Positions 17,966 through 26,902 of a stretch of DNA of 64,000 nucleotides are shown here, one piece after another. Under the pieces are notes generated by a model. That model searched no databases. It was given only the letters and a program-made list of their open reading frames with translations, and was not told the DNA's origin. How positions within the stretch are numbered: the first letter of the stretch is position 1; each line of letters begins with the position of its first letter. Origin of the DNA: Glutamicibacter soli (GTDB lineage Bacteria > Actinomycetota > Actinomycetes > Actinomycetales > Micrococcaceae); assembly GCF_003309065.1 (NCBI RefSeq), contig NZ_POAF01000006.1:186001-250000 (forward strand), in the 5' to 3' direction. The position numbers and the translations under genes were made by a program.

Positions 17966-18790
17966 CTAGCGGCGGCCGCCCTGCCACAGGGCGTCGAATG
18001 GAGTCTTGCCGGCGACGCGGTTGCGGATGCCTTCGGTGACGAATGCCTTCGCGGTGCGTGCAGCCTCAAGCGGGGTCGCGCCCTTGGCCAGTTCGGAGGT
18101 CACTGCGGCGGCCAGGGAGCAGCCGGCGCCGGAAACGGCGACTTCGCCGATCTTCTTCTCGCGCAGGATTTCGAGGGTCTCGCCGTCGTAGAACACGTCC
18201 ACGGCGTCGTCGCCCGCGATGCGGACTCCGCCCTTGGCGAGCACCGCTGCGCCGGAGATTTCATGGATCTTCTTGGCCGCGGCCACCAGATCCTCTTCCG
18301 AGGTGATGGTCAGCCCCGAGAGCTGTTCGGCCTCGAAGTGGTTCGGGGTGACGAAGGTGGCCAGCGGCAGCAGGTTGGCCTTCAGCGCCTCGTCGGTGTC
18401 CAGGGCATGGCCTGGCTCCTGGCCCTTGCAGATCAGGACCGGATCCAGCAGGATATTGTCCCACTCCTGGGACTTCAGTGCGGTGGCGACGGTGTTGATC
18501 GTGGCAGGCGAACCCATCATGCCCAGCTTCACGGTGCCGAGCTTGCCTTCGTAGCAGGTCTGGATGGCTTCGAGCTGGTCGGCGATGACCTGCTGATCCA
18601 CTGGCACGAAGCGGTGGTTCCAGGAATCCTTGGGGTCGAAGGACACGATGCAAGTCAGCGCGACGATGCCGTAGGTTCCCAGTTCCTGGAAGGTCTTCAG
18701 GTCGGCCTGGGCACCGGCGCCGCCGGTGGCCTCGGAGCCTGCGATGGTCAGGGTGAGCGCAGGGCTGCTTCCGGTGTTTGTATTAGTCAT
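17966..18790 (-). CDS. pdxK: ThiD-like pyridoxal/pyridoxine kinase (PdxK)
   Basis: A 274-residue ribokinase-fold enzyme phosphorylating B6 vitamers (PL, PN, PM) with ATP. Family marks: TIAGSEATGGAGAQADLKTF, the loop DPKDSWNHRFVPVD, DPVLICKGQEPG, and the anion-hole motif VSGAGCSLAAAVTSELAKGA. The SWNH, CKG and GAGC motifs match the Bacillus-type PdxK that evolved from ThiD, rather than a true HMP-P kinase, though HMP phosphorylation cannot be excluded. No thiamin genes or TPP riboswitch are near. The ribosome-binding site before ATG 18790 is modest (ATGGGACT). Confidence 0.85.
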   Translation of the reverse strand: MTNTNTGSSPALTLTIAGSEATGGAGAQADLKTFQELGTYGIVALTCIVSFDPKDSWNHRFVPVDQQVIADQLEAIQTCYEGKLGTVKLGMMGSPATINTVATALKSQEWDNILLDPVLICKGQEPGHALDTDEALKANLLPLATFVTPNHFEAEQLSGLTITSEEDLVAAAKKIHEISGAAVLAKGGVRIAGDDAVDVFYDGETLEILREKKIGEVAVSGAGCSLAAAVTSELAKGATPLEAARTAKAFVTEGIRNRVAGKTPFDALWQGGRR

Positions 18791-18826
18791 AGTCCCATGA
18801 ATGGTTGTGCGTACTGGTGGTTACTT

Positions 18827-19441
18827 TTAGCCCTGTTGCCAGAAGCTGAGGTCGGTGGCCTTGGACCAGCCTTCGGCCAACGTTCCCGCATTTTCGCTGG
18901 ACGCGACCAATAACAGCCATGGTATACCGTGCCCATAGGCAGCTCCGGCAAAGTTCGCGAGAATCGCCCGGCGGGCGGTATCGGGGTCGCTGGGCGCATG
19001 CAGGTCGGGATCCGACAGCAGGCCGAAGTTGGAACCGTAGTGCATTCGGCCGCGGGCAACCGGGCGATCGAAGTCCGTGACCTCGACGACGTCGTAGTCG
19101 TTCATGGGGGCTTCGAACAATGCCGAGGTGTCGGGAAGTTTCACGACCTGTTCGACGTCCTCCGGCTTGCCTGCCAGCAGCGACATCTTCGCGGTTTCCT
19201 TCCAGCCTGCATCCTGCAGGCCTGCCGCGGTCTGTTCGTCGACAGGTCCGAGGAAGATCAGTCGCTGGGCATCGGCCGGAGCGGTCCAGGAGGCATCCGG
19301 CCAGTATCCGAGGACCTCGACATCTTCGCCGTCAAGGTTAACCGAACGAATCTCGCCGGGAGTGGGAAACGAAGCGATGCGGTCCCGCAGGAGCGCGTAC
19401 GCCTCGGTCCAGGCTGGCAATTCACGTCGTGTTCCGCTCAT
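18827..19441 (-). CDS. conserved hypothetical protein
   Basis: A 204-residue soluble protein of unknown function. It is acidic and Trp-rich (LPAWTEAYALL, GYWPDASWTAPADAQRL, SKATDLSFWQQG), with no signal peptide or membrane segment. AAGGAG lies 11 bp before ATG 19441; codons upstream to 19501 also remain open but lack a site. It is 36 bp upstream of pdxK on the same strand, so the two may be co-transcribed, which is the only functional hint. Confidence 0.7.
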   Translation of the reverse strand: MSGTRRELPAWTEAYALLRDRIASFPTPGEIRSVNLDGEDVEVLGYWPDASWTAPADAQRLIFLGPVDEQTAAGLQDAGWKETAKMSLLAGKPEDVEQVVKLPDTSALFEAPMNDYDVVEVTDFDRPVARGRMHYGSNFGLLSDPDLHAPSDPDTARRAILANFAGAAYGHGIPWLLLVASSENAGTLAEGWSKATDLSFWQQG

Positions 19442-19585
19442 GTTGTATCGCACTCCTTCGAAGCCAGTGTCACCGGTTGTCACTTCCGACTTTACGCCCA
19501 AAACATGGCACCGCCAGAATGCGAACCGTGAACGTCCTGTGCGAGGCGTGGAGCTCCGCTGTCGCTTGCCGCGCAGGGGCCCGAA

Positions 19586-20290
19586 TCAAGAAGCTTTGAA
19601 AACCTTCGGATCCGATGCTTGGCCTTCCTCTTGATCCCGAATCGAGTTTCCCGAATCCATGAGGGACAGGACATCTTCGAACAAAGAGCGCACCACCGGC
19701 AGCCTGCAGAGCACCGCGAACTTTGCGACCACGGGCGCGGCGTTGTTCATGAGCAGCATCGAGCGTCGCTGGTTGGCTGACTGGTCGTAGGCCCAGGCGG
19801 AGAACAGCTGCCGCGACAGGAGCCAGAGGAATTTCGGCAGATCCCTACGGATGCCCAATGGGGGCAGCGGCCGTGCGCCGGAAACGGCTTTTTCCCAGAG
19901 GGAGAATTCCACCGCGGAAAGTTCGTTGTCCATCAGATCCTGGGACAGCAGAACCTTCAGGAATGCGGGCCCGAACTCATGGTAGGGCTGCATGACATGC
20001 AGGCCCGAGGTGAAAACTGAACGGATGTTGCTTTCGAGTGTGTTTCCTTCATTGAGTGCGGCGTGGCATTGATCGAATTGCTCGGTGCGCAGATTCAGCA
20101 ACAGCCGGGCGACGATGTCCTCCTTGGAGGAGAAGTAGTAGTAGGCGTGGGAAAGCGAGACCCCGGCGCGCGCGGCAATGACACGCATGCTGGAGGCTTT
20201 ATACCCTTCGGCGGCAAAGCAGTCCAGCGCCGTGTGCAGGAGTTTGGCTTGGGTTTCCTGCCCTTTGAGCGTGCGCGGCTGAATGGTCAT
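19586..20290 (-). CDS. TetR-family transcriptional regulator
   Basis: A 234-residue repressor. The N-terminal helix-turn-helix reads TQAKLLHTALDCFAAEGYKA, MRVIAARAGVSLSHAYYYFS and KEDIVARLL. The C-terminal ligand domain is unassigned, but PFHEFGP-type and LWLLSRQLFSAW patches resemble regulators of lipid or drug efflux genes. A perfect 20-bp palindrome 18 bp upstream is the likely autoregulatory operator. The queuosine-precursor transporter gene is divergent and 338 bp away, so it may or may not be a target. Confidence 0.9.
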   Translation of the reverse strand: MTIQPRTLKGQETQAKLLHTALDCFAAEGYKASSMRVIAARAGVSLSHAYYYFSSKEDIVARLLLNLRTEQFDQCHAALNEGNTLESNIRSVFTSGLHVMQPYHEFGPAFLKVLLSQDLMDNELSAVEFSLWEKAVSGARPLPPLGIRRDLPKFLWLLSRQLFSAWAYDQSANQRRSMLLMNNAAPVVAKFAVLCRLPVVRSLFEDVLSLMDSGNSIRDQEEGQASDPKVFKAS

Positions 20291-20308
20291 GTGGACGATT
20301 CTACCGAG

Positions 20309-20328
20309 TTTTTGAACGCGTTCAAAAA
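20309..20328. promoter_or_regulatory. perfect palindromic operator for the TetR regulator
   Basis: TTTTTGAACGCGTTCAAAAA is a perfect 20-bp palindrome 18 bp before the TetR start codon. Its length and position are typical of a TetR self-operator; the GAACG-CGTTC core is the likely recognition sequence. Confidence 0.8.
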
Positions 20329-20627
20329 CATGTCGAGTTCATGCGGAAGTAGGGGAGGCTCGTCACCAGGCTTCTTCGTACCTCGATTTCATGTTCCAAA
20401 GAAGTTCAAGTGAGATGTCTCTTTTGCAACTCTTGAATACGCGAATCATTGTTACTATGAAGTAGGTCACTCGGCGGGGCGTGCTGGTGCATGGGATACT
20501 TGCTGGGTAAGTGCTAATACAGCGGGACAGCATGCTGAACGCCCTGCGCATCTCGAACCACGTACCGTGGCGAGGCGGCATCGGCCAAGGGCGGTCCTGG
20601 CGAACCACTTTGACAAGGAAAATAATC
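20329..20627. other. gene-free leader upstream of the queuosine-precursor transporter
   Basis: About 300 bp, AT-rich near 20380-20470 and then GC-rich. It should hold the promoter of the transporter gene. I looked for a preQ1 riboswitch and could not recognise one. Confidence 0.45.
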
Positions 20628-21341
20628 ATGGGCGAATCCAACGCCAAAACCACTCTGCCCCCATCTTCAAAGGCGGTTTTCGCCGCTGCGGGGTCCCCGT
20701 ACTTCTCCACCGTTCTGACCCTGATGGGAGCGGTGGTCATCCTCTCGAACATCGGCGCTTCCAAGGGCGTCACCCTAGGCCCGCTGGTGACCGATGGCGG
20801 GTTCTTCCTGTTTCCACTGGCCTATATCCTCGGCGACGTCATTTCCGAGGTCTACGGGCTGAAGGCGGCGCGGCGGTCGATCATCACCACCTTCGTGCTC
20901 GCATTCTTCGCGGTGGCCTGCTTCTGGATCATGATCCAGCTGCCAGCCGCCGACTTCTACGACGGCCAAGAAGCCCTTGAGCGTACGCTCGGACCGATCT
21001 GGCAGATCGTTGCCGCCTCGGCCGCCGGTTTCCTGGTGGGCCAGCTGGCCAACTCGTGGGTGCTGGTCAAGCTCAAGGAACGCACGGGCGAACGCGGACT
21101 GGTCGCGCGCCTGATCGGTTCCAGCGGCGTCGGCGAGCTGCTGGACACCATCATCTTCTGCGCCATCGCAGCTCCGGTCATCGGCATTGCCGACGCCCCG
21201 ACGTTCATCAACTACGTGGTGGTCGGTTTCCTCTACAAGACCGCCGTGGAGATTATTTTCGTCCCCGTCACCTCGTTGGTGATCCGCTGGTTCAAGAAGC
21301 GCGAGCCGGGATACGGGCGGCTGGCCGCCGGACAGGAGTAA
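20628..21341 (+). CDS. queuosine precursor transporter (YhhQ/VUT family)
   Basis: A 237-residue integral membrane protein with about six TM segments. It shows the family pattern LGDVISEVYGLKAARRSI, GELLDTIIFCAIAAPV and FLYKTAVEIIFVPVTSLV. YhhQ/QPTR proteins import preQ0, preQ1 or queuine for tRNA modification. A strong AAGGAAA site fixes ATG 20628. A tRNA-guanine transglycosylase gene (tgt) lies 2.4 kb away at 23707-25014, which supports a salvage role. The ABC pair between them follows 60 bp downstream on the same strand. Confidence 0.87.
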   Translation: MGESNAKTTLPPSSKAVFAAAGSPYFSTVLTLMGAVVILSNIGASKGVTLGPLVTDGGFFLFPLAYILGDVISEVYGLKAARRSIITTFVLAFFAVACFWIMIQLPAADFYDGQEALERTLGPIWQIVAASAAGFLVGQLANSWVLVKLKERTGERGLVARLIGSSGVGELLDTIIFCAIAAPVIGIADAPTFINYVVVGFLYKTAVEIIFVPVTSLVIRWFKKREPGYGRLAAGQE

Positions 21342-21401
21342 TCCTCCAAGTCATCATTTCGAGCGACTCCATGCCGTGCTCGCGCTCGATACGCTGGGCA
21401 G

Positions 21402-22097
21402 ATGGCGACAGAATCAGAGACCCGGACGCATCTGGAAGCCCGCGGACTGGTCATCGGCTATCCGGAGCGCACAATCTGCGGCCCCCTGAACCTGAAGATC
21501 GGCACCGGCGACGGGCTGGGAATCATCGGTTCCAACGGCAGCGGCAAATCCACTTTGCTGGCAACCCTGCTCGGACGCACCCCGGCCCAATCCGGTGAAA
21601 CAGCGTTCCGCGGCCTGCCCCTGGACGAGGATTCGCTGGACTTCCGCCGGAACGTTGCCGTGCAGGTCAGCGACGGCGCGTTCTTCGAAGAACTGAGTGT
21701 CGCCGAGCACCTGGAAATGGTGGCACGGGGGCATTCGGTGCCCGGCTGGGAAAAGAAAGTCCAGAACGAGCTGGAGTTCTTCGAGCTCACGACGGTCGCC
21801 GGCCACCTTCCGGGGGACCTCTCCTCGGGACAACGGCGCAAGCTGCTGCTGGCCGCGACGCTGATCCGCCCGGCCGAGCTCCTGATCCTCGACGAGCCCG
21901 AACAGCGCCTGGACCTGAGGATCCGCCAGCAGTTCTACGAGCGGCTGGCCGGGCTGCGCCGCGAAGCGGTCAGCATCTTGGCGGTGACGCACGATCCTGC
22001 CATGCTGCGGCTGTGCCTGGACCAGGCGCTCCTGCTGGACGGCGACACCGGGGAATACCTGGAGTCCGAGCGCGGAGCGCAGTGGCTTGAACGCTAG
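21402..22097 (+). CDS. ABC transporter ATP-binding protein
   Basis: A 231-residue ATPase with Walker A GSNGSGKST, signature LSSGQRRK, Walker B LLILDEPEQ and H-switch VTHD. It carries no membrane segment. The final 11 bp overlap the start of the adjacent membrane-protein gene, so the two form one transporter. This type, paired with a large ~520-residue membrane protein, is usually annotated as an exporter of unknown substrate in actinobacteria. Confidence 0.9.
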   Translation: MATESETRTHLEARGLVIGYPERTICGPLNLKIGTGDGLGIIGSNGSGKSTLLATLLGRTPAQSGETAFRGLPLDEDSLDFRRNVAVQVSDGAFFEELSVAEHLEMVARGHSVPGWEKKVQNELEFFELTTVAGHLPGDLSSGQRRKLLLAATLIRPAELLILDEPEQRLDLRIRQQFYERLAGLRREAVSILAVTHDPAMLRLCLDQALLLDGDTGEYLESERGAQWLER

Positions 22098-23655
22098 TCC
22101 AGGCATGCCATCGGCCACCAGTTACGATCCGCGCGAGATCCTTCGACGTGTGCGTTCGGCGCGCAGTTTTTCCGAACGCTTCGACTCGTTCTCCGACATC
22201 TACGTCTGGGTGCTCGCCGCCATCGTGGCGCTGACCTATCTGGCCAGCGCCCTCTATGGAACGATCTTCGTGCTGCTGGGCGAAGGCGTGCCGCACCTGG
22301 AGCTGGCCAGCGCGCGCTGGAGCCTTGATGCGGTCGTGCTGTTCCTGCTGCCGGTGCTGCTGTTGTTGGTCTTCCGGCTCATGCTTTATCTCGGTCCCAA
22401 CGCCGTGGGACCCCAGCAGGCCGACTGGTGGTTGCCCCTGCCGGCGGACCGCCGGGTGCTGCTGCTCCCGGCTTGGCGCCGTGCACTGGGGCTGGGCGCC
22501 GCTGCCGGCATTTTCCTCGGGCTGCTGTGGGTGCTGGCGCTCTTCGCGCTGACGGGTACCTGGTCCCCGCCGCTGCTGTTGTGGGCAGTGGGCTTTTTCG
22601 CGCTGGCCGGGCTCGGCTCGGCGGCAGCGGCCGGAGTGCTTCAAGGCGCCGGACGCCAGCAGGCCGCGAGGCGGTTCTGCTCCGCAGGGCTGCGGGTGCT
22701 CGCCGCCAGTTATGTGCTGCTGTGGGCGTCGCAGCTGTTCGGGATGGGCGCAGCCGACGCCGGGCTGGTGGCCTGGCAGCAGTCGTTGCTGGAGGTCGGG
22801 CTCTGGATGATTTTGTGCAGCGGCGCCCTGGCCGCCGCCGTGCCATGCATTCTCTGGTCATCGCGGCGGCTTGCCGGAACCCCCGGGGCGGCGCTGCGCG
22901 AGGGCGGGCTGCGCCAGCAGCAGCTTGCCGGAGCGATCATGCAGGCCGATGCGCGCGGCGTGCAACTGGATGCTGGCCGCAGGCGGAACCGCGGCAGTGG
23001 CCGGCTTGCCCGCGGGCTGCCGGTGGCCCTAGCGGTTATCGTCCTGCGCTGCGTGCGCGGAGGCTACTGGAAGCCGGCGCTGGGGTTCAGCGCGGCGATC
23101 CTGGTGCTGCTGCTCAGTGTCCGCGCTGCGGCCAATCCGCTGGCACTGGCCGGGGCTCTGGCAATCCTGTTGGTGGTCCTGGGCACGAGCCTGGCCGAGG
23201 TGCTCCGGCCCACCGCCACCCAGCCGGAGCTCGGGCTGATGATCGGGGTGGCCCGCAGCCAGATGGAGCGCGCAATGACCGTGGTCGCTGTGGGACTGTC
23301 GTTGGCGGTCCTGGGCTTCTGGAGTCTCGGGCTGTGGGGTATCGGAGCGCTGGCGGAGGCGACCTGGTGGGCTTGGGCCGCGGCCATGCTGTTCGCCGCG
23401 CTGGGCCTGGCCTCGGCAGGCCTGGCGCACGCGCGGCGTGCGGAGCGCGACTGGGAAGAAATCTTCGCCGGAGCCGCGAATGAGATGTCCCTCGCGGCGG
23501 TGCTCATCCAGCAGGCCTGGACCCTGTTGCGCGCAGCCGCCTCGGGAGCTGCGCTGTATGTCCTGATCCTCGCCCCGACGGCCGCCGTCCCGTGGGGGAT
23601 CTGGGCGGTGTGCCTGCTCAGCGCCGCCCCGTCGCTTAAAAAGATCGCCGGGTGA
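22087..23655 (+). CDS. ABC-associated membrane protein (possible permease, DUF6297-like)
   Basis: A 522-residue membrane protein with roughly ten to twelve hydrophobic segments and a very Leu/Ala-rich sequence. No binding-protein or MacB-type motif is seen. It starts inside the last codons of the ATPase gene (coupled translation), so it is the presumed permease partner. The substrate is unknown. Its stop codon lies inside a stem-loop shared with tgt. Confidence 0.75.
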   Translation: MNASPGMPSATSYDPREILRRVRSARSFSERFDSFSDIYVWVLAAIVALTYLASALYGTIFVLLGEGVPHLELASARWSLDAVVLFLLPVLLLLVFRLMLYLGPNAVGPQQADWWLPLPADRRVLLLPAWRRALGLGAAAGIFLGLLWVLALFALTGTWSPPLLLWAVGFFALAGLGSAAAAGVLQGAGRQQAARRFCSAGLRVLAASYVLLWASQLFGMGAADAGLVAWQQSLLEVGLWMILCSGALAAAVPCILWSSRRLAGTPGAALREGGLRQQQLAGAIMQADARGVQLDAGRRRNRGSGRLARGLPVALAVIVLRCVRGGYWKPALGFSAAILVLLLSVRAAANPLALAGALAILLVVLGTSLAEVLRPTATQPELGLMIGVARSQMERAMTVVAVGLSLAVLGFWSLGLWGIGALAEATWWAWAAAMLFAALGLASAGLAHARRAERDWEEIFAGAANEMSLAAVLIQQAWTLLRAAASGAALYVLILAPTAAVPWGIWAVCLLSAAPSLKKIAG

Positions 23656-23691
23656 CGAACCCCGAATCCTGCGGAGGTTCGCCGCCCGGCG
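23646..23691. terminator. bidirectional terminator overlapping the permease stop codon
   Basis: CGCCGGGTGACGAACC (23646-23661) pairs with GGTTCGCCGCCCGGCG (23676-23691) with two wobbles. It separates the convergent permease and tgt genes. Confidence 0.75.
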
Positions 23692-23706
23692 GGTGGTGCG
23701 CGGCTC

Positions 23707-25014
23707 CTACTTGGCAGGCTGCGCTACCGGCTGGCCCTGCGGGTCCGGTGCGCCGGCGTAGTAGCTGGCCAGCACCCGCTCCTTGAGCTGGAAGAACGTT
23801 CCGTCCTCGATCGCCTGGCGGGCGGACTCGACCAGGCTCACGGTGAAGTGCTCGTTGTGGATCGAGATCAGCGTGTGGCTGAGCAGCTCCTTGGCCTTGT
23901 ACAGGTGGTGGATGTAGGCGCGGGAGAAATTCTGGCAGGCGTAGCATTCGCAGCCGTCCACCAGCGGGGTGAAATCGCGCTTGTACCGTGCTCCGGAGAG
24001 GTTGAAGCGGCCCCACGGGGTGTAGAACGCGGAGTTGCGCGCGACGCGGGTCGGGGAGACGCAGTCGAAGGTGTCAGCGCCGTTCTCGATCGCGGTGAAG
24101 ATGTCGTCCGGCTCGGAAATGCCCAGCAGGTGCCGCGGCTTGTCCTCGGGCAGCTCCTCGGCGCACCAGCCGACGATGGTTCCCAGGTTCTCCTTCTCCA
24201 GCGCGCCGCCGATGCCGAAGCCGTCGAATGCCATGGCGCCGAGATCCCGGCAGGCCTTGCGGCGCAGGTCTTCGTACTGCGCGCCCTGGATGACCCCGAA
24301 CAACGCCTGGTAGTCCTTGCCCTCGCGGGAATCGGTCAGCGAGAAGTGCTCGGCAATGCAGCGCTCGGCCCAGCGGCGGGTGCGCTCCAGCGACTCGACC
24401 TGGTAGCCGCGCGAATTCTGCAGCGTGGTCAGCTCGTCGAAGGCGAACATGATGTCCGCGCCGATCTGGTGCTGCACGCCCATGGAGATCTCGGGGGAGA
24501 AGCGGTGGCGGTTTCCGTCCAGGTGGGACTTGAACCAGACGCCGTCCTCGTCCACGTTGGCCAGGCGTTCCTTGCCCGGGGCGACCGCGTCGTCCGGGCC
24601 TGACTGGTCCACGGACTTCATGTCGATGACCTTCTTGAAACCCGAGCCCAGGCTCATCACTTGGAATCCGCCGGAGTCGGTGAAGGTCGGGCCGTCCCAG
24701 CCCATGAACTTGCCCAGACCGCCGGCCTCGTCCAGGATGTCGGCGCCCGGCTGCAGGTACAGGTGGTAGGCGTTGGACAGCACCGCCTGGGCGCCGAGCT
24801 GCTTGACGTGCTCGGGGGTCAGCGCCTTGACTGTCGCCTTGGTGCCGACGGCGATGAACGCAGGGGTCTTCACTTCGCCATGCGGCGTGCGGATCACGCC
24901 GGTGCGTCCGAGCATCGGGGTTCCGTCCTCGGCAGTCAGTCGGGTCCCGACTTCAAAGCCGAATTCTTGCTGGCGCGGGTGGGGGGCACTGGGATCAAAG
25001 TTCATATCGGGCAC
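23707..25014 (-). CDS. tgt: tRNA-guanine transglycosylase
   Basis: A 435-residue enzyme exchanging G34 of GUN-anticodon tRNAs for preQ1. It carries the nucleophilic-loop motif TFTDSGGFQVMS, the second catalytic Asp region ADTFDCVSPTRVARN, and the zinc site GCECYACQNFSRAYIHHLY with the final His in LISIHNEHF. An insert with DMKSVDQSG and GVWFKSHLDGNRHRF is typical of actinobacterial members. GTG 25014 and ATG 25005 are both possible starts; neither has a clear ribosome-binding site, and a TAATAC element 14 bp upstream suggests a leaderless or very short leader. Functional partner of the YhhQ-type transporter nearby. Confidence 0.95.
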   Translation of the reverse strand: MPDMNFDPSAPHPRQQEFGFEVGTRLTAEDGTPMLGRTGVIRTPHGEVKTPAFIAVGTKATVKALTPEHVKQLGAQAVLSNAYHLYLQPGADILDEAGGLGKFMGWDGPTFTDSGGFQVMSLGSGFKKVIDMKSVDQSGPDDAVAPGKERLANVDEDGVWFKSHLDGNRHRFSPEISMGVQHQIGADIMFAFDELTTLQNSRGYQVESLERTRRWAERCIAEHFSLTDSREGKDYQALFGVIQGAQYEDLRRKACRDLGAMAFDGFGIGGALEKENLGTIVGWCAEELPEDKPRHLLGISEPDDIFTAIENGADTFDCVSPTRVARNSAFYTPWGRFNLSGARYKRDFTPLVDGCECYACQNFSRAYIHHLYKAKELLSHTLISIHNEHFTVSLVESARQAIEDGTFFQLKERVLASYYAGAPDPQGQPVAQPAK

Positions 25015-25106
25015 GTACCAAGTTTGCCGTATTAAAGAGCCGGTGAGTAAAACGACAGTGTGATCCGGCCCCGAAACCTAGGCTTTCACATGGGAAAGAG
25101 CGAATA

Positions 25107-26249
25107 ATGGAGGCTGTCTTGTTGTGTGCAACGCGACGGAAGGAAGCTGTGGGTCTAGAGCAATTGAAAGAATCCGCGAAGTCATTGATCACGCTGGGCC
25201 CTGCCCGCAAGGACCACTGGATCGGCCTGCGTACCGCCGTCGGCGTTTTCGCCCCGCTGATCTTCCTGATGGCCATCGACCGCCTGGACCTGGTGGTGTT
25301 CGCGGTCTTCGGCGCCTTCGTCGGCGTCTACGGCCGGGTGGACGGCTACTGGAACCGCCTGCGCATGCAGGTGCGTTCAAGCGCGCTGCTGTTCGGCGTC
25401 ATCGCCGCGGCGCTGGCCGCTTCCCACCTGTGGATCGCCCACGACCAGCCGGAGCTCAAGGCATGGCAAATCGTCGGCGCCACGACGCTGGTTGCGGGGC
25501 TCTGCTCGGTGCTCGCTGGATTCCTGCGGCTGCGTCCGGCCGGTTCGCTGTTCCACATCTTCGCGTTTGCCGCGATTGCCTCCATTTCCAACCCGGTCCC
25601 GGCCTGGCAGGGACTGCTGGTGGCGGTGCTGACCATGATGCTGGCGCTGGTGATCGGCGCGGCCGGAGCATTGGGCCAGTGGTCGAGCCTGTGGCAGCGC
25701 ACGCCGCTGCCACCGCTGTCGGACAACGTCCGCTCCGCGATCTGGTGGGAAGGGCTGTTCTACATCCTGACCGCCGGCATCGCCGGAGCCCTGGCCAACA
25801 TCGTGGGAAGTCGGCTGGAAGCCGGCCACAACTACTGGGCCATGGTGGCCGCGGTGGTGCCGCTGGTCGGGCACACCACCAAGCTCAGGATGCGCCGCGG
25901 CATCCACCGCGTGCTGGGAACCCTGGTCGGGCTGGTGCTCATGGCGCTGCTGATCGTGCTGAATCCGCCGTTGTGGCTGCTGCTGACGCTGATCGGATTC
26001 TTCCAGTTCATGGCCGAGATGCTGGTCATGCGCAACTACTTCATGGCGCAGATCTTCGTCACCCCGCTGGCGCTGGTGGGCGTCTCCGTGATGTCGGGAC
26101 TGTCCACGGCGCTGCTCTACGACCGCATGGTGGAAACCGTGATCGGTTCCGTGGTCGGCATCCTCGGGGTGCTCCTGGGGAGCTGGTTTGGCGGGATCAA
26201 GCGGCGCCAGGCCGGCATCGACCCGCCAAACCCGGGCAAGCAGTTCTAG
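25107..26249 (+). CDS. FUSC-family membrane protein (aromatic-acid exporter-like)
   Basis: A 380-residue protein with two sets of hydrophobic segments (about 30-170 and 210-360) separated by a soluble stretch, the usual FUSC/YccS half arrangement. Distinctive sequence is DRLDLVVFAVFGAFVGVYGR and NYWAMVAAVVPLVGHTTKLR. Homologues are proposed to export aromatic acids or fusaric acid-like compounds. ATG 25107 or GTG 25149 (preceded by GAAGGAAG) could be the start. Its last 4 bp overlap the end of the convergent NUDIX-type gene. Confidence 0.82.
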   Translation: MEAVLLCATRRKEAVGLEQLKESAKSLITLGPARKDHWIGLRTAVGVFAPLIFLMAIDRLDLVVFAVFGAFVGVYGRVDGYWNRLRMQVRSSALLFGVIAAALAASHLWIAHDQPELKAWQIVGATTLVAGLCSVLAGFLRLRPAGSLFHIFAFAAIASISNPVPAWQGLLVAVLTMMLALVIGAAGALGQWSSLWQRTPLPPLSDNVRSAIWWEGLFYILTAGIAGALANIVGSRLEAGHNYWAMVAAVVPLVGHTTKLRMRRGIHRVLGTLVGLVLMALLIVLNPPLWLLLTLIGFFQFMAEMLVMRNYFMAQIFVTPLALVGVSVMSGLSTALLYDRMVETVIGSVVGILGVLLGSWFGGIKRRQAGIDPPNPGKQF

Positions 26250-26785
26250 ATATTCACTCCGACGTGGGCTAATGCCTGACGGAGAATATTTTCGCGGCCT
26301 CCGGCGAACTCGCCCTGGATGTCGCTGCTCAGCGCTTCGGCAGGGGTGAGCCAGGTCAGTTCCAGCGCGTCCTGGCGTGGCGAGGACTCGCCGCGCACCG
26401 GCACGATATAGCACATGGAGACCGCATGTTGGCGGTCGTCGGTCAGCCCGGTTTCGCTGGGCGCCGGGAAGTACTCGGCCACGGTGAACGGCACCGGGGA
26501 CGCCGGGAGCTGCGGCAGCACCATGGTGCCCAGATCCTTCTCGATGTGCCGGATCAATGCGGCACGGATCGTTTCGCGGTACATGACGCGTCCGGAGACG
26601 AAGGTGCGCAACATGCGCCCGTCGTTGTCCGCGGTCAGCAGCAGGCCGACCTCGTTGACGTAGCCCAGCGGGTCCAGGCGCACCGGAATGGCCTCGACGT
26701 ACAGCATGGGGAGGCGCTGGCGGGCCTCGTAGAGATCTTCCTCAGAGAGCCATCCAGGGTAGGGATCAGGCGTGCGCACGTTCAT
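26246..26785 (-). CDS. NUDIX hydrolase family protein (DUF4916)
   Basis: A 179-residue soluble protein. Typical sequences are PDPYPGWLSEEDLYEARQRL at the start, LLLTADNDGRMLRTFVSGRV, and EYFPAPSETGLTDDRQHAVS. The canonical Nudix box G-x5-E-x7-REUxEE is not preserved (RETIRAALIRHIEKDLG is the nearest match), so hydrolase activity is uncertain. ATG 26785 is chosen because conserved sequence begins there; the ribosome-binding site is weak. Confidence 0.8.
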   Translation of the reverse strand: MNVRTPDPYPGWLSEEDLYEARQRLPMLYVEAIPVRLDPLGYVNEVGLLLTADNDGRMLRTFVSGRVMYRETIRAALIRHIEKDLGTMVLPQLPASPVPFTVAEYFPAPSETGLTDDRQHAVSMCYIVPVRGESSPRQDALELTWLTPAEALSSDIQGEFAGGRENILRQALAHVGVNI

Positions 26786-26902
26786 GGTTCCATCTTGGTA
26801 CACAAACACCTCTTAGGCCATGAATCTGTATCCGTGTTGCGCAACTCACCAATCTGCTACGCCCGTGCCCTAGTATCGCGCCGAGGCGCTCTGTAGAATT
26901 GA

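Noticed and set aside
18750-18830. TPP riboswitch near the ThiD-like kinase
   Set aside because: No CUGAGA-type thi-box sequence is visible and the kinase looks like PdxK.
20470-20627. preQ1 riboswitch before the queuosine-precursor transporter
   Set aside because: The context is right, but I could not identify the pseudoknot signature of any preQ1 class.
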